A stretch of DNA of 64,000 nucleotides from Terrisporobacter petrolearius (GTDB taxonomy: Bacteria > Bacillota > Clostridia > Peptostreptococcales > Peptostreptococcaceae). The stretch is taken from NCBI RefSeq assembly GCF_020748185.1, contig NZ_JAHZMO010000003.1, positions 62,001 to 126,000 on the forward strand, in the 5' to 3' direction. The notes under the pieces are model-generated. The model searched no databases, was not told the DNA's origin, and saw only the letters and a program-made list of their open reading frames with translations. Below are positions 1 through 8,237 of the stretch, in pieces. The position numbers and the translations under genes are program-made. Within the stretch, counting starts at the first letter, position 1. Each line of letters begins with the position of its first letter.

Positions 1-916
1 GATTTATATCCTTTTTTATATTTAATAAATAGCATAAATCATTTATAGTATCCTTACTCAAATCACATATTTTATTAAAACAATAATCCTCATTATATTT
101 ACAGTCAAGATTGAAGAAATAATTAACGCCATCATATCTTTTATAAGCTTTCATAGTATCGAGATATCCAAGCTTTATATTTGATTCAATATGATCCTTA
201 TCTTTATTAAGTGACCCTCCCAAATTTTGAGATGGTACTATAACTTTTAAGTTCAAATCTTGATATCTGTTTATTATCATTTTACCAAGGAAATCGTCCA
301 CTAATCTAATTACTACTATATCATCATATCCTTTTTGTGCCAACATATTAATTGGTATATTGTCTGAAAACATTCCATCTAGATAAAGTTTATCATCTAG
401 CTTGTCCAACTGGAATATTGGTAGTGACGAACTGGCTATTAAGTAATCTATCAATCTTCCTTCTGGTATATCTTCTGTATATAGAAGTTTTGGAAATATC
501 TTTCCATCCCAATATGCTGTTGTTATACCAAAATCAATTTTAGATTTTCTTATTTTCACTTCATCAATTTTTTCTTCTAGTAATTTTCTAAGCGGGCTTA
601 TATCTATTCCCTGATTTTTTCTAGCTTTATTCATTAGTTCGACTACATCATGAAAGCTTTTTACCTTCATTTCAAGATTTTTATATCTTTCATATGTATC
701 TTCATCTATATTCATAAAGCTTTTATAATCATAATTCACCCAAATATCTTCCATAGCATCAAAATCTCCCTGAACAATAAGTGCTCCATTTAATGCTCCT
801 ATGGAAGTTCCTGCTATACCAGTAAATTGTATTCCTAAATCTGTTAAGGCTCTATAAGCTCCTATTTGATAAGCGCCTTTTGTTCCCCCACCTTCTAATA
901 CAAGACCTTTTTTCAT
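1..916 (-). CDS. Patatin-like phospholipase, C-terminus off the window
   Basis: A partial gene that starts with ATG at 916 behind an AGGTG ribosome site and reads off the left edge with no stop. The translation opens with the glycine-rich oxyanion loop EGGGTKG, followed by the nucleophile elbow GTSIG (Ser near residue 41) and a DG pair in DGMFSDN, which supplies the Asp of the Ser-Asp dyad. These are the patatin-family marks of a lipid acyl hydrolase. There is no signal peptide, so it is probably cytoplasmic and acts on membrane lipids. It lies downstream of the methyltransferase and a small protein, on the same strand. Its substrate cannot be read from sequence. Confidence 0.9.
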   Translation of the reverse strand, partial: MKKGLVLEGGGTKGAYQIGAYRALTDLGIQFTGIAGTSIGALNGALIVQGDFDAMEDIWVNYDYKSFMNIDEDTYERYKNLEMKVKSFHDVVELMNKARKNQGIDISPLRKLLEEKIDEVKIRKSKIDFGITTAYWDGKIFPKLLYTEDIPEGRLIDYLIASSSLPIFQLDKLDDKLYLDGMFSDNIPINMLAQKGYDDIVVIRLVDDFLGKMIINRYQDLNLKVIVPSQNLGGSLNKDKDHIESNIKLGYLDTMKAYKRYDGVNYFFNLDCKYNEDYCFNKICDLSKDTINDLCYLLNIKKDIN

Positions 917-980
917 TTTATCACCTAACTTTTCATGGAGAATATATATAATGTAATACATTCTCCATATTTTTTACATG

Positions 981-1325
981 TTATTTTATAGCCCCTTTAG
1001 TGCTTACAATCTTTACTGACTTTAAAAATAATTTCTTTTCAATCGGTTTTAGTGATAAGTTGCTCATTATATAATTTGCTTCATCAACAAGATAAATTTT
1101 CTTATATCCTGTTTTTAAGAAAGCCATACATACTGTCCTGATATCATCTTCATTCTCACATTCGAAAAAAGATGGAGAAACTACTAGTTTATACGATGAT
1201 GATTTTTTATTTTTCATAGTTTGCTTATAAGTATTTAAAAAATCATTTGATTCTCTTTTACTTATAAAACCACTTACATCAATATAAACTTTCTTTTCTT
1301 CTTCATTTATATTCATATTTATCAC
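981..1325 (-). CDS. Small unknown protein, possibly STAS-like
   Basis: A 114-residue protein with no family I can name. It starts at GTG 1325 behind a GGGGGTGAG ribosome site; an ATG three codons in is the alternative. The N-terminus (residues 10-35) alternates beta-strand and helix around VYIDVSGFIS, and the middle has a KLVVSPSFF strand, an arrangement reminiscent of STAS or anti-anti-sigma folds, but no diagnostic motif is present. It lies between the CamA-like methyltransferase and the patatin gene and is probably co-transcribed with both. The fold assignment is inference only. Confidence 0.6.
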   Translation of the reverse strand: MINMNINEEEKKVYIDVSGFISKRESNDFLNTYKQTMKNKKSSSYKLVVSPSFFECENEDDIRTVCMAFLKTGYKKIYLVDEANYIMSNLSLKPIEKKLFLKSVKIVSTKGAIK

Positions 1326-1338
1326 TTATCTCACCCCC

Positions 1339-1371
1339 AAATAATTCATTATTTTATTATATGAATTATTT
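1339..1371 (-). repeat. Inverted repeat between methyltransferase and small gene
   Basis: Two perfect 11-bp arms (AAATAATTCAT and its complement) separated by 11 bases, directly upstream of the ribosome site of the small 114-residue gene. No T-run follows on the minus strand, so it is not a convincing terminator. It could be an operator or an mRNA-processing hairpin. Confidence 0.5.
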
Positions 1372-1383
1372 AGAGTAAACTTG

Positions 1384-3153
1384 CTATAAGTTAAGTGATT
1401 TATTAATTAATTCATTAACTTTATTTTGCAGGAAATGGCTTTCATTTTCAAGGTAATTAATTTCCTTATTAATGGTATTTTTTTTACCTTGCAACTTTGT
1501 ATTTCTTTTAATTAATTCAATTTCTTTTTTTATTGAAATTATTTTTTTACTAAGAGCCTCTATTTTGCTATAATTATCATCTTTAAATATTTTTAATTTC
1601 ATTACTTTATTTGGATAATAATCATATATTTTGTTCCCCATACCTTTTGCTATCATTTTAAAATATCTATCATAGATTTCACTGTTTAATATTCCCACTA
1701 TATATTCATAAGAAAATACGTTTTTATATTCTTCTTTAATATAAAATGAATATACGTCTGCACTACTAAAATTATCATTATAATCTATGGCAAACTTGTT
1801 GTTAGAGCTCTTGTATGGATACATGATTTTTTTTCTTTCAAATAAACTTTTTTCCCTTCCCCATTGAAGTTCATACCATTTTCTAACTTTCTTAATACAT
1901 TCCCTTCTATCCTCCAATTTTCCCCTATAGGGTTTCAAACAATTTTCTTCTATATAAGGATAGTCTTGAATTTCCCTAATATCATTTGTATAAATTAACT
2001 TTTGATTACTTTCTTCTATTATATATTGATTTACATTTCTATTTTTTATCCATGACTTTAAGAACTTTTCGTCAATATGTTTTATTCTTTCATCTTCAAT
2101 CTTTAATATAAAGGCCTTATCACAACCAGTAATTATACCTTGAAAACTTATACAAATATCTTCTAAATTATATTTACTTTTTTGAACTATTCTTTCATAA
2201 AGCATTTTATCTTCATAATTAAGTATTATCCAATTATTCCTTAAATCTACTTGATTAATACTTATTTTTTCACATTTTTCACTATTTAATAATATTTTTA
2301 AGTCTTTCATATTTTCAATATTTGTATTATCTTTTATTTTATATACAGCTAATATATTATAGTTAGTTTTTTTCTCCAAAATTGCTATAAGAGGCGCTAT
2401 CCCTAAATTTTTAAATATATTAACATTCTTTAAATCTATAATTTTTTTTATGTCACAATTACTCCTAAGGTAATCTCTAAGAAGTTTGCCAGATGGACTT
2501 TCTAAAAAGTATCTCGGTGTAATAATTCCTATTTTACCTTCATCACTTATTAAATCTAAAGCTTTTTTATAAAAACAAAAATACATATCAGCTTTATCTT
2601 TATAAACGTCTTTATATTCCCTTAATAAAAATTTTTTGTATTCTTTATCTAGCCTCTTATGTCCTATATACGGTGGGTTTCCTATAATATAATCAAATTT
2701 CATATTATAATTTTTTTTTAGAGCATCTTCACAACTTATATTATCTATCGTTGACTGATTTTCTTCATTGTGATTATATAATTTTTTTTTATTTAAGGTT
2801 TTTTTTAAAATATTTATAGCATCTTTATCTATATCTACTCCATAAATACATTTATTTATAATATGATCACTTATATTATTGATATAGTTTTTACCATGCG
2901 CTTCATTTATTTCATCTATGTTATTTTTTATTAATTTATATATCATATTATATGCTTCTATTAAAAAGTTCCCACATCCACAAGATAAATCTAAAATCTT
3001 AGGCTCTGGATTTTTAATTATATTATGATTTTTAAATACTTCTTGTAATATATAGCTAACAATTATTTTAGGTGTATAATAAATACCCTTCACTTTTTTG
3101 TCATATAAAGATAAACTTTCTTCATATGACTTTGCCAATTCATAGTTATCCAT
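1384..3153 (-). CDS. camA: CamA-like DNA adenine-N6 methyltransferase
   Basis: A 589-residue class gamma N6-adenine DNA methyltransferase. Visible marks are GIYYTPK near residue 23 (adenine/SAM site of this family), the SAM-binding loop ILDLSCGCGNF at 53-63 and the catalytic NPPY at 159-162. The C-terminal half is a target-recognition domain with ISFQGIITGCDKAF and the conserved block KIMYPYKS followed by FSSADVYSF. These blocks match what I remember of C. difficile CamA (CD2758), which methylates the last A of CAAAAA and affects sporulation and colonisation; the match was recalled, not aligned. No nuclease domain or neighbouring restriction gene is visible, so it looks like an orphan methyltransferase. 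It starts at ATG 3153 after a strong G-rich ribosome site. Confidence 0.9.
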   Translation of the reverse strand: MDNYELAKSYEESLSLYDKKVKGIYYTPKIIVSYILQEVFKNHNIIKNPEPKILDLSCGCGNFLIEAYNMIYKLIKNNIDEINEAHGKNYINNISDHIINKCIYGVDIDKDAINILKKTLNKKKLYNHNEENQSTIDNISCEDALKKNYNMKFDYIIGNPPYIGHKRLDKEYKKFLLREYKDVYKDKADMYFCFYKKALDLISDEGKIGIITPRYFLESPSGKLLRDYLRSNCDIKKIIDLKNVNIFKNLGIAPLIAILEKKTNYNILAVYKIKDNTNIENMKDLKILLNSEKCEKISINQVDLRNNWIILNYEDKMLYERIVQKSKYNLEDICISFQGIITGCDKAFILKIEDERIKHIDEKFLKSWIKNRNVNQYIIEESNQKLIYTNDIREIQDYPYIEENCLKPYRGKLEDRRECIKKVRKWYELQWGREKSLFERKKIMYPYKSSNNKFAIDYNDNFSSADVYSFYIKEEYKNVFSYEYIVGILNSEIYDRYFKMIAKGMGNKIYDYYPNKVMKLKIFKDDNYSKIEALSKKIISIKKEIELIKRNTKLQGKKNTINKEINYLENESHFLQNKVNELINKSLNL

Positions 3154-3192
3154 TTGTATCCCCCCCTTACAATTTTTATCCCCTATGTTGAA

Positions 3193-3201
3193 ATTATAGC
3201 A
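3193..3201 (-). promoter_or_regulatory. Extended -10 promoter of the methyltransferase gene
   Basis: On the minus strand the sequence TGCTATAAT (TGn plus a consensus TATAAT) lies about 40 bases before the start codon. No good -35 hexamer is seen, which fits an extended -10 promoter. Confidence 0.55.
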
Positions 3202-3253
3202 TACTTATTTTTTGTATAAATATGTAAATTATAAAGTCTTAATAATTTTAAAA

Positions 3254-3273
3254 CCGCCTCTTTAAAGAGGCGG
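3254..3273 (-). terminator. Terminator of the broken NlpC/P60 gene
   Basis: A perfect 20-base palindrome (CCGCCTCTTT and its complement), GC-rich for this genome, followed on the minus strand by TTTTAAAATT. It lies 7 bases past the stop of the degenerate NlpC/P60 gene. Confidence 0.75.
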
Positions 3274-3279
3274 CCTTAA

Positions 3280-3785
3280 TTATTTTAATACTCTTCCTTC
3301 ATTAACGAAAGCTTTTGAGTAATAATCACTATCCAATTGAGAAATTACTACTTTACCCTGGCTGGAAAATGCATGTATAAATTGATTATTTCCTACATAA
3401 ATTTCTGCATGAGAAATTACATCATCCATAGCTCCTACAGTATCAAAGACACTAAATCTCCTACTTGTAAATCTTTTTTGTTAATATATTTTCCATACGC
3501 TACCTGCTCTTTTGATGAACGTGGTAAGTATATTTTTGCTATGTTTTTATATACATACCAAATGAATCCAGAACAATCAAAAGTCTCTGGCCCTTCATCT
3601 GCCCAAACATACTTTTTACCAATTAAAGTTTAGCATATTCAATTATCTTCTCTGCATTTACTGAAATCGTTATTTCATTAATATCTGATATTTTATTGCT
3701 TAAATAATTACTTGGCACATACTCTTCTTTTCCATTGTATTTTATTTTTGACCATCCATCTGATGTTGATATGACTTCTTATAAT
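3280..3785 (-). pseudogene. Degenerate SH3-NlpC/P60 peptidase remnant
   Basis: Minus-strand translation shows the tail of a bacterial SH3 domain (ISTSDGWSKIKY near 3750), a linker and an NlpC/P60 domain with TFDCSGF, SHAEIYVG and FIHAFSS, ending in GRVLK at 3280. Two single-base losses break it: one around 3630 (AKTLIG becomes AKL-stop) and one around 3450 in the segment that should read VFFDT. There is no signal peptide or start codon, since the SH3 part begins abruptly. It is a 5'-truncated, frameshifted copy of the intact neighbour at 3857-5134, most simply a tandem duplicate that decayed. Confidence 0.88.
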
Positions 3786-3830
3786 AATTTGTGTTTGTTT
3801 AAATATAATAAAAAATTCATTAAAGCAAAA

Positions 3831-3854
3831 AACACCTCTAAAAATAGAGGTGTT
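3831..3854 (-). terminator. Terminator of the NlpC/P60 gene
   Basis: Perfect 10-bp arms (AACACCTCTA and its complement) around a 4-base loop, with a run of A on the distal side that reads as T on the minus strand. It immediately abuts the stop codon of the gene at 3857. Confidence 0.8.
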
Positions 3855-3856
3855 TT

Positions 3857-5134
3857 TTATAATACTCTTCTAGCATTTACAAATGCTGCGTTATAATAAG
3901 AACTCATTTGAGAAATTACAACTTTTCCTTTACTTGATGATGCATGTATAAATTCATTATTTCCTAAATATATTCCAACATGGCTAACGTTGCCATTATT
4001 TGGCCCACTTGTATCAAAAAATATTAAGTCTCCAGCTTTTAAATTACTTTTACTTACATAAGTTCCATATTTACTTTGATCTTTTGAAACTCTTGGTAAG
4101 CTTATATTTGTTGCATTTTTTAATACATAGTAAGTAAACCCTGAACAATCAAAGCTACTAGGTCCTTGCGCTCCCCATACATAAGACTTTCCAAGTAAAG
4201 TTTTAGCTATTGATATAACTTTACTTACTGATGAAGATGTTGAATTAGAATCATCAGGAGCATTACTGCTTAAATACTCACTTGATACATATCCTGTTTT
4301 ATTATTATATTTTATTTTTGACCATCCATTTGATGTTGATATTACTCCTATCTTAGTCCCACTTGATAATGTTCCTATTACTGAATAACTTGTTGATGGC
4401 CCACTTCTAACATTTAATGTTGAAGTATTTACATATTTTGTTGTCGTATTGCTTGATTCAGGAGCACTGCTACTTAAATATTCACTTGATACATATCCTG
4501 TTTTGCCATCATATTTTATTTTTGACCATCCATTTGATGTTGATAATACTTCTACCTTAGTTCCACTTGATAGTTTTCCTATTACTGAATAACTTGTTGA
4601 TGGTCCACTTCTAAAGTTTAATGATGTAGTATTTACATATTTTGTTGTTGTATTACTTGATTCAGGAGCACTAATACTCAAATATTTACTTGATACATAT
4701 CCTGTTTTGCCATCATATTTTATTTTTGACCATCCATTTGATGTTGATATTACTTCTACTTTAGTTCCACTTGATAGTTTTCCTATTATTGAGTAACTTG
4801 TTGATGGTCCACTTCTAAAGTTTAATGATGTAGTATTTACATACTTTGTTATACTAGACGAATATTTTTCAACGTATTCCCCATAAACATACCCTGTTTT
4901 ATTAGAATATTTAACTTTTATCCATGAACCGCTTTCACCTAAATATTCTACTTTATCACCTTTATTAAACTTTCCAATTGATGAATAACTTGTTGATGGT
5001 CCACTTCTAAAGTTTACTGCATCTGCTGTTATAACTCCATACTCAGTATCCGCAAATGCTGTAGTCATTCCTGTATGTAACATAATTGATGATGCCACTA
5101 ATCCTGTTAAAACATATTTTTTATCAATACTCAT
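3857..5134 (-). CDS. Secreted SH3b-repeat NlpC/P60 endopeptidase
   Basis: A 425-residue exported cell-wall hydrolase. A signal peptide spans residues 1-29 and ends TAFADT. Four bacterial SH3 domains follow (about 32-90, 97-152, 165-220, 233-290), each with the FRSGPSTSYS start; the last three are near-identical 68-residue units. The C-terminal NlpC/P60 domain (about 300-425) carries the Cys330 of FDCSGF, His385 of SHVGIYLG and His397 of FIHASS, the usual Cys-His-His set that cleaves peptide stems of peptidoglycan. The SH3 array should bind the wall. It is monocistronic with its own terminator, and a decayed paralogue lies just downstream. Confidence 0.93.
   Translation of the reverse strand: MSIDKKYVLTGLVASSIMLHTGMTTAFADTEYGVITADAVNFRSGPSTSYSSIGKFNKGDKVEYLGESGSWIKVKYSNKTGYVYGEYVEKYSSSITKYVNTTSLNFRSGPSTSYSIIGKLSSGTKVEVISTSNGWSKIKYDGKTGYVSSKYLSISAPESSNTTTKYVNTTSLNFRSGPSTSYSVIGKLSSGTKVEVLSTSNGWSKIKYDGKTGYVSSEYLSSSAPESSNTTTKYVNTSTLNVRSGPSTSYSVIGTLSSGTKIGVISTSNGWSKIKYNNKTGYVSSEYLSSNAPDDSNSTSSSVSKVISIAKTLLGKSYVWGAQGPSSFDCSGFTYYVLKNATNISLPRVSKDQSKYGTYVSKSNLKAGDLIFFDTSGPNNGNVSHVGIYLGNNEFIHASSSKGKVVISQMSSYYNAAFVNARRVL
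4265..4846 (-). repeat. Tandem 204-bp SH3b coding repeats
   Basis: Three adjacent copies of a 204-bp unit (about 4643-4846, 4439-4642, and a last partial copy 4265-4438) encode SH3 modules 2-4 of the NlpC/P60 protein. The near-identity at protein level, including the linker APESSNTTT, points to recent expansion or gene conversion, so copy number may vary between strains. Confidence 0.8.
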
Positions 5135-5332
5135 AAATATATTATAACCTTTATATAGTTATAATTTACTCAACTCCTCTCACAGTGCCATTTCTATATT
5201 GTCAATTTTTAAAGATTACTTTCTTAATAATTTTAAATATTATAATTAGTATTATTACAAAAACGTAAGGTTTTGTCCATAAGTTTAAATATTTTTACAT
5301 TATTTACATGAGTAATTAACTAATTTTGGGGC

Positions 5333-5373
5333 ATAATAATAGGCTAACTATAATTTAGTTAACCTATTATTAT
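5333..5373 (-). terminator. Hairpin downstream of dut, possible terminator
   Basis: Arms ATAATAATAGG and CCTATTATTAT continue inward as TAACTA/TAGTTA with one mismatch. It lies 9 bases past the dut stop. The T-run is poor, so it is a weak terminator at best. Confidence 0.45.
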
Positions 5374-5382
5374 GTAAATATA

Positions 5383-5817
5383 TTATTGTTTCCCTGTACT
5401 TCCAATTCCACCTCTGTCTTCTGCTTGAAGCTTTTCAACTTCATCAAAAACTATCTTTGGTTGATTTTCTTGTATCCTAAATTGGCATATTCTATCATTT
5501 ATTTCTATTACTGTATCTCTAAGAGCAAATGCTGGCATAAACCACCAATCATTAGATCCACAATATGTGTTATCTACGATTCCACAATGATTAGTTTGAA
5601 TTATTCCAAAGTTTTTAAAAGTACTGCTTCTCGGCACTATATGAGCTTCATAACCTTTAGGTAACTCCATAGCTACTCCTAGATGTATTAATTTAAATTC
5701 TCCTGCTTTTAATTCTACTTTTTCAGCAGCTCTTAAATCTATCCAATCAGACTTTCCATCTATGTATTCTAATCTTTTTATTTCATCATTAAGATATTGA
5801 ATTTTTATATTTTTCAT
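5383..5817 (-). CDS. dut: Deoxyuridine 5'-triphosphate nucleotidohydrolase (dUTPase)
   Basis: A 144-residue trimeric-type dUTPase that hydrolyses dUTP to dUMP and pyrophosphate, keeping uracil out of DNA and feeding dTMP synthesis. Motifs in order are DWIDLRA (24-30), PRSST (62-66), GIVDNTY (79-85, with the catalytic Asp), RICQFRI (109-115) and the C-terminal phosphate-binding arm RGGIGSTG (135-142). Length is normal for the family. The insert [15 protein letters not shown] in the middle resembles dUTPases of Firmicutes and their phages. It stands alone, with topB divergent on the other side. Confidence 0.93.
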   Translation of the reverse strand: MKNIKIQYLNDEIKRLEYIDGKSDWIDLRAAEKVELKAGEFKLIHLGVAMELPKGYEAHIVPRSSTFKNFGIIQTNHCGIVDNTYCGSNDWWFMPAFALRDTVIEINDRICQFRIQENQPKIVFDEVEKLQAEDRGGIGSTGKQ

Positions 5818-5982
5818 CTTGTTATCTCCTTTTAGACTTGTTATTTTTCATCTTACTTTAAAGCACTTTTATATTTTACTACAATATCTAATATTATGTA
5901 AGTGTATAAGAATTTAATTTGCAAATACTTGAGTAGTTCCAATATATGTGGTAATATTGTAATGTTCAAAAGGAGGTATGAA

Positions 5983-8172
5983 ATGAAACTTATTTTAGCA
6001 GAAAAACCATCTGTTGCTAAAACTATTGCATCCTTTTTAGGTGCAAAAACTAGACACAATGGATATTTTGAAGGAAATGAATATATTGTCACTTATGCAG
6101 TTGGACATTTAGTATCTCTATATGATATGAAAGATTACGATAAAGATAGGTATTCTGGATCATGGAAAATGGATAGTTTTCCATTTATTCCTCAAGATAG
6201 ATTTAAATTTAAAGTTGAAGCTTCTAAAAAAGATCAATTTAATGTAATTAAAACCTTGTTAAACAGAAATGATGTTGAATATATAATAAACGCAACTGAT
6301 AATGATAGAGAAGGTGAACTAATATCTTTTTTAATTTTTCTTATGGCAAAAAATAAGAAGCCTGTAAAAAGAATATTAGTTAATGAGTGGACTCCTCAAG
6401 ATATTACAAAAGGTCTTCAAAATCTTAAAGACGATGAAGAAATGAGAAATTTACAAGCTGCTGGCTATACAAGGCTAATCACAGACTGGCTAATAGGTAT
6501 AAACTTCACTTCTATAGCCACTCTTAAATATGGAAATGGTAAATTACTAAACATAGGACGTGTTATACTTCCTACTGTAAAACTAGTTTACGATAGAGAC
6601 ATGGAAATTAGAAACTTCGTTCCAAAAGCTTATTATGAAATAGAAGGACATTTTAGATGTAAAAACGGTGAATATAAAGGTAAATTAGTTAAAAATAAAA
6701 ATAGTAAATTTGATACACCTGAAGAAGCTAAGACAATAATAGATAGTATCACTTCTAAAGAAGGTATTATAACAGATAAAAAAGTTACTACTTCTAAAGA
6801 ATATGCTCCTAAATTATTTTCTCTGACTTCACTTCAAGGTTTTATAACTTCTAAGTATAGTAACTTTACATCAGATAAAGTTCTTAGCGTTTGTCAGTCT
6901 TTATATGAAGGTAAAGGAAAAGGTGGATATATTACTTATCCAAGAACAGATTCTATTTATTTGGAAGAAAGTTTAGTGGATAAAACTGCTCAAACTTTAG
7001 AAAAATTAAAAAAGGGTCTTCCTTACGAATGTAAAATTAAATTTACAAAAACAAAAAGAGTTTTTGACTCTTCAAAAGTTGATAGCCATAGTGCCATCAC
7101 ACCTACTTACATAATTCCTACAAATCTAACACCTGATGAAGCTATTGTTTACAATGCTATCAAAGATAGATTTATCGCTAACTTTATGCCACCTGCAGAA
7201 TATGAAAATACAGAAATTAAAACTGATGTAGATAAAAACATCTTCCTTACTAAAGGAAAGGTGTTAAAAGTTAAAGGTTATTTAGAAGTATACAATAAGG
7301 AAGAAAAAGACGACTTACTTCCTATGATGGATAAAAATGAAGTAGTAAAGGTTATTGAAGTAAAACCTATAAGTAAACAAACTACTCCTCCTAAACCATA
7401 TACTGAGGATACTTTACTTAAAGCTATGAAAAACTGTGGTAAAAATGTATCTGACGAAGACACTGCTGTATTATCTGGTTATTCCATAGGAACCTCTGCC
7501 ACTCGTGCTGATGTACTAAAAAAAATCGGTCAAGTTGGATACGTAGGTAAAAAAGGAAAATCTTATTTTATAACTGATTTAGGTCAAAATCTAGTAGAAA
7601 TATTCCCTGTTAAGGAATTATTTGACGTGGATTATACTGGTAAACTAGAAAAAAGCTTAAGTGATATACAAAAAGGTCAGTTTACTAGAAAAGAATATTT
7701 AAATAATATAATGAGCTTTATTTGGAATAATGTAAATCTTATTAAATACGATAGACCAAAAAAAATCTCTACAGAAAGTTTCACTTATAATGCAAAAACT
7801 AAAAAGTTTGTAAGTGATAAAAAGCTTTCATCCTCTAAAAAATCTGCAAAAAGTGATACTAAGACATCTAAATCCAGTGAAAATACTTCTCTAGGAAAAT
7901 GTCCTGTTTGCGATGGTGATGTTATGGAAAGCGAAAAAGGATTCTTTTGTACAAATTATAATAATTGTAAATACGGTATTTTCAAGGATGATAAATATTT
8001 ACAATTATTTAAAAAAAGGCCAACAAAAACTATGGTTAAAAGCTTACTAAAAAAAGGTGAGGCTAAAGTAAAATCTATGACTGGTAAGGATGGCAATAAG
8101 TTTGATGCCATACTAAAATATGAAAAAAATGATAAAGGATATTATGGCTGGTTAATAAAAAAAAATTCATAA
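5983..8172 (+). CDS. topB: DNA topoisomerase III
   Basis: A 729-residue type IA topoisomerase that passes single DNA strands and decatenates replication and recombination intermediates. The TOPRIM domain has EKPSVAK at the N-terminus and DNDREGE near residue 107; the catalytic tyrosine is Tyr319 in ITYPRTDS. After a basic serine/lysine linker (about 610-640) comes a zinc-ribbon-like C-terminus with CPVC and CTNYNNCKYG. The start is ATG 5983, behind AAAGGAGG at 5968-5975; an ATG 27 codons upstream in frame has no ribosome site and is not family-like. It is transcribed alone and ends in a strong two-way terminator. Confidence 0.95.
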   Translation: MKLILAEKPSVAKTIASFLGAKTRHNGYFEGNEYIVTYAVGHLVSLYDMKDYDKDRYSGSWKMDSFPFIPQDRFKFKVEASKKDQFNVIKTLLNRNDVEYIINATDNDREGELISFLIFLMAKNKKPVKRILVNEWTPQDITKGLQNLKDDEEMRNLQAAGYTRLITDWLIGINFTSIATLKYGNGKLLNIGRVILPTVKLVYDRDMEIRNFVPKAYYEIEGHFRCKNGEYKGKLVKNKNSKFDTPEEAKTIIDSITSKEGIITDKKVTTSKEYAPKLFSLTSLQGFITSKYSNFTSDKVLSVCQSLYEGKGKGGYITYPRTDSIYLEESLVDKTAQTLEKLKKGLPYECKIKFTKTKRVFDSSKVDSHSAITPTYIIPTNLTPDEAIVYNAIKDRFIANFMPPAEYENTEIKTDVDKNIFLTKGKVLKVKGYLEVYNKEEKDDLLPMMDKNEVVKVIEVKPISKQTTPPKPYTEDTLLKAMKNCGKNVSDEDTAVLSGYSIGTSATRADVLKKIGQVGYVGKKGKSYFITDLGQNLVEIFPVKELFDVDYTGKLEKSLSDIQKGQFTRKEYLNNIMSFIWNNVNLIKYDRPKKISTESFTYNAKTKKFVSDKKLSSSKKSAKSDTKTSKSSENTSLGKCPVCDGDVMESEKGFFCTNYNNCKYGIFKDDKYLQLFKKRPTKTMVKSLLKKGEAKVKSMTGKDGNKFDAILKYEKNDKGYYGWLIKKNS

Positions 8173-8173
8173 T

Positions 8174-8215
8174 AAAAATGGAGGAATAAATTTTAATATT
8201 TATTCCTCCATTTTT
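8174..8215. terminator. Bidirectional terminator, topB / pepT
   Basis: Perfect 18-bp arms (AAAAATGGAGGAATAAAT and its complement) around a short AT loop, flanked by A and T runs, between convergent topB and pepT. It should stop transcripts from both sides. Confidence 0.9.
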
Positions 8216-8237
8216 CTAATTAACTATTTAAAAATAA

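Noticed and set aside
1384-3153. Type IIG restriction-modification enzyme
   Set aside because: No PD-ExK nuclease part is visible at the N-terminus and length fits a methyltransferase alone; no adjacent restriction gene.
3337-3633. A 98-codon plus-strand open frame
   Set aside because: It lies antisense over the broken NlpC/P60 remnant and its translation has no domain or ribosome site.
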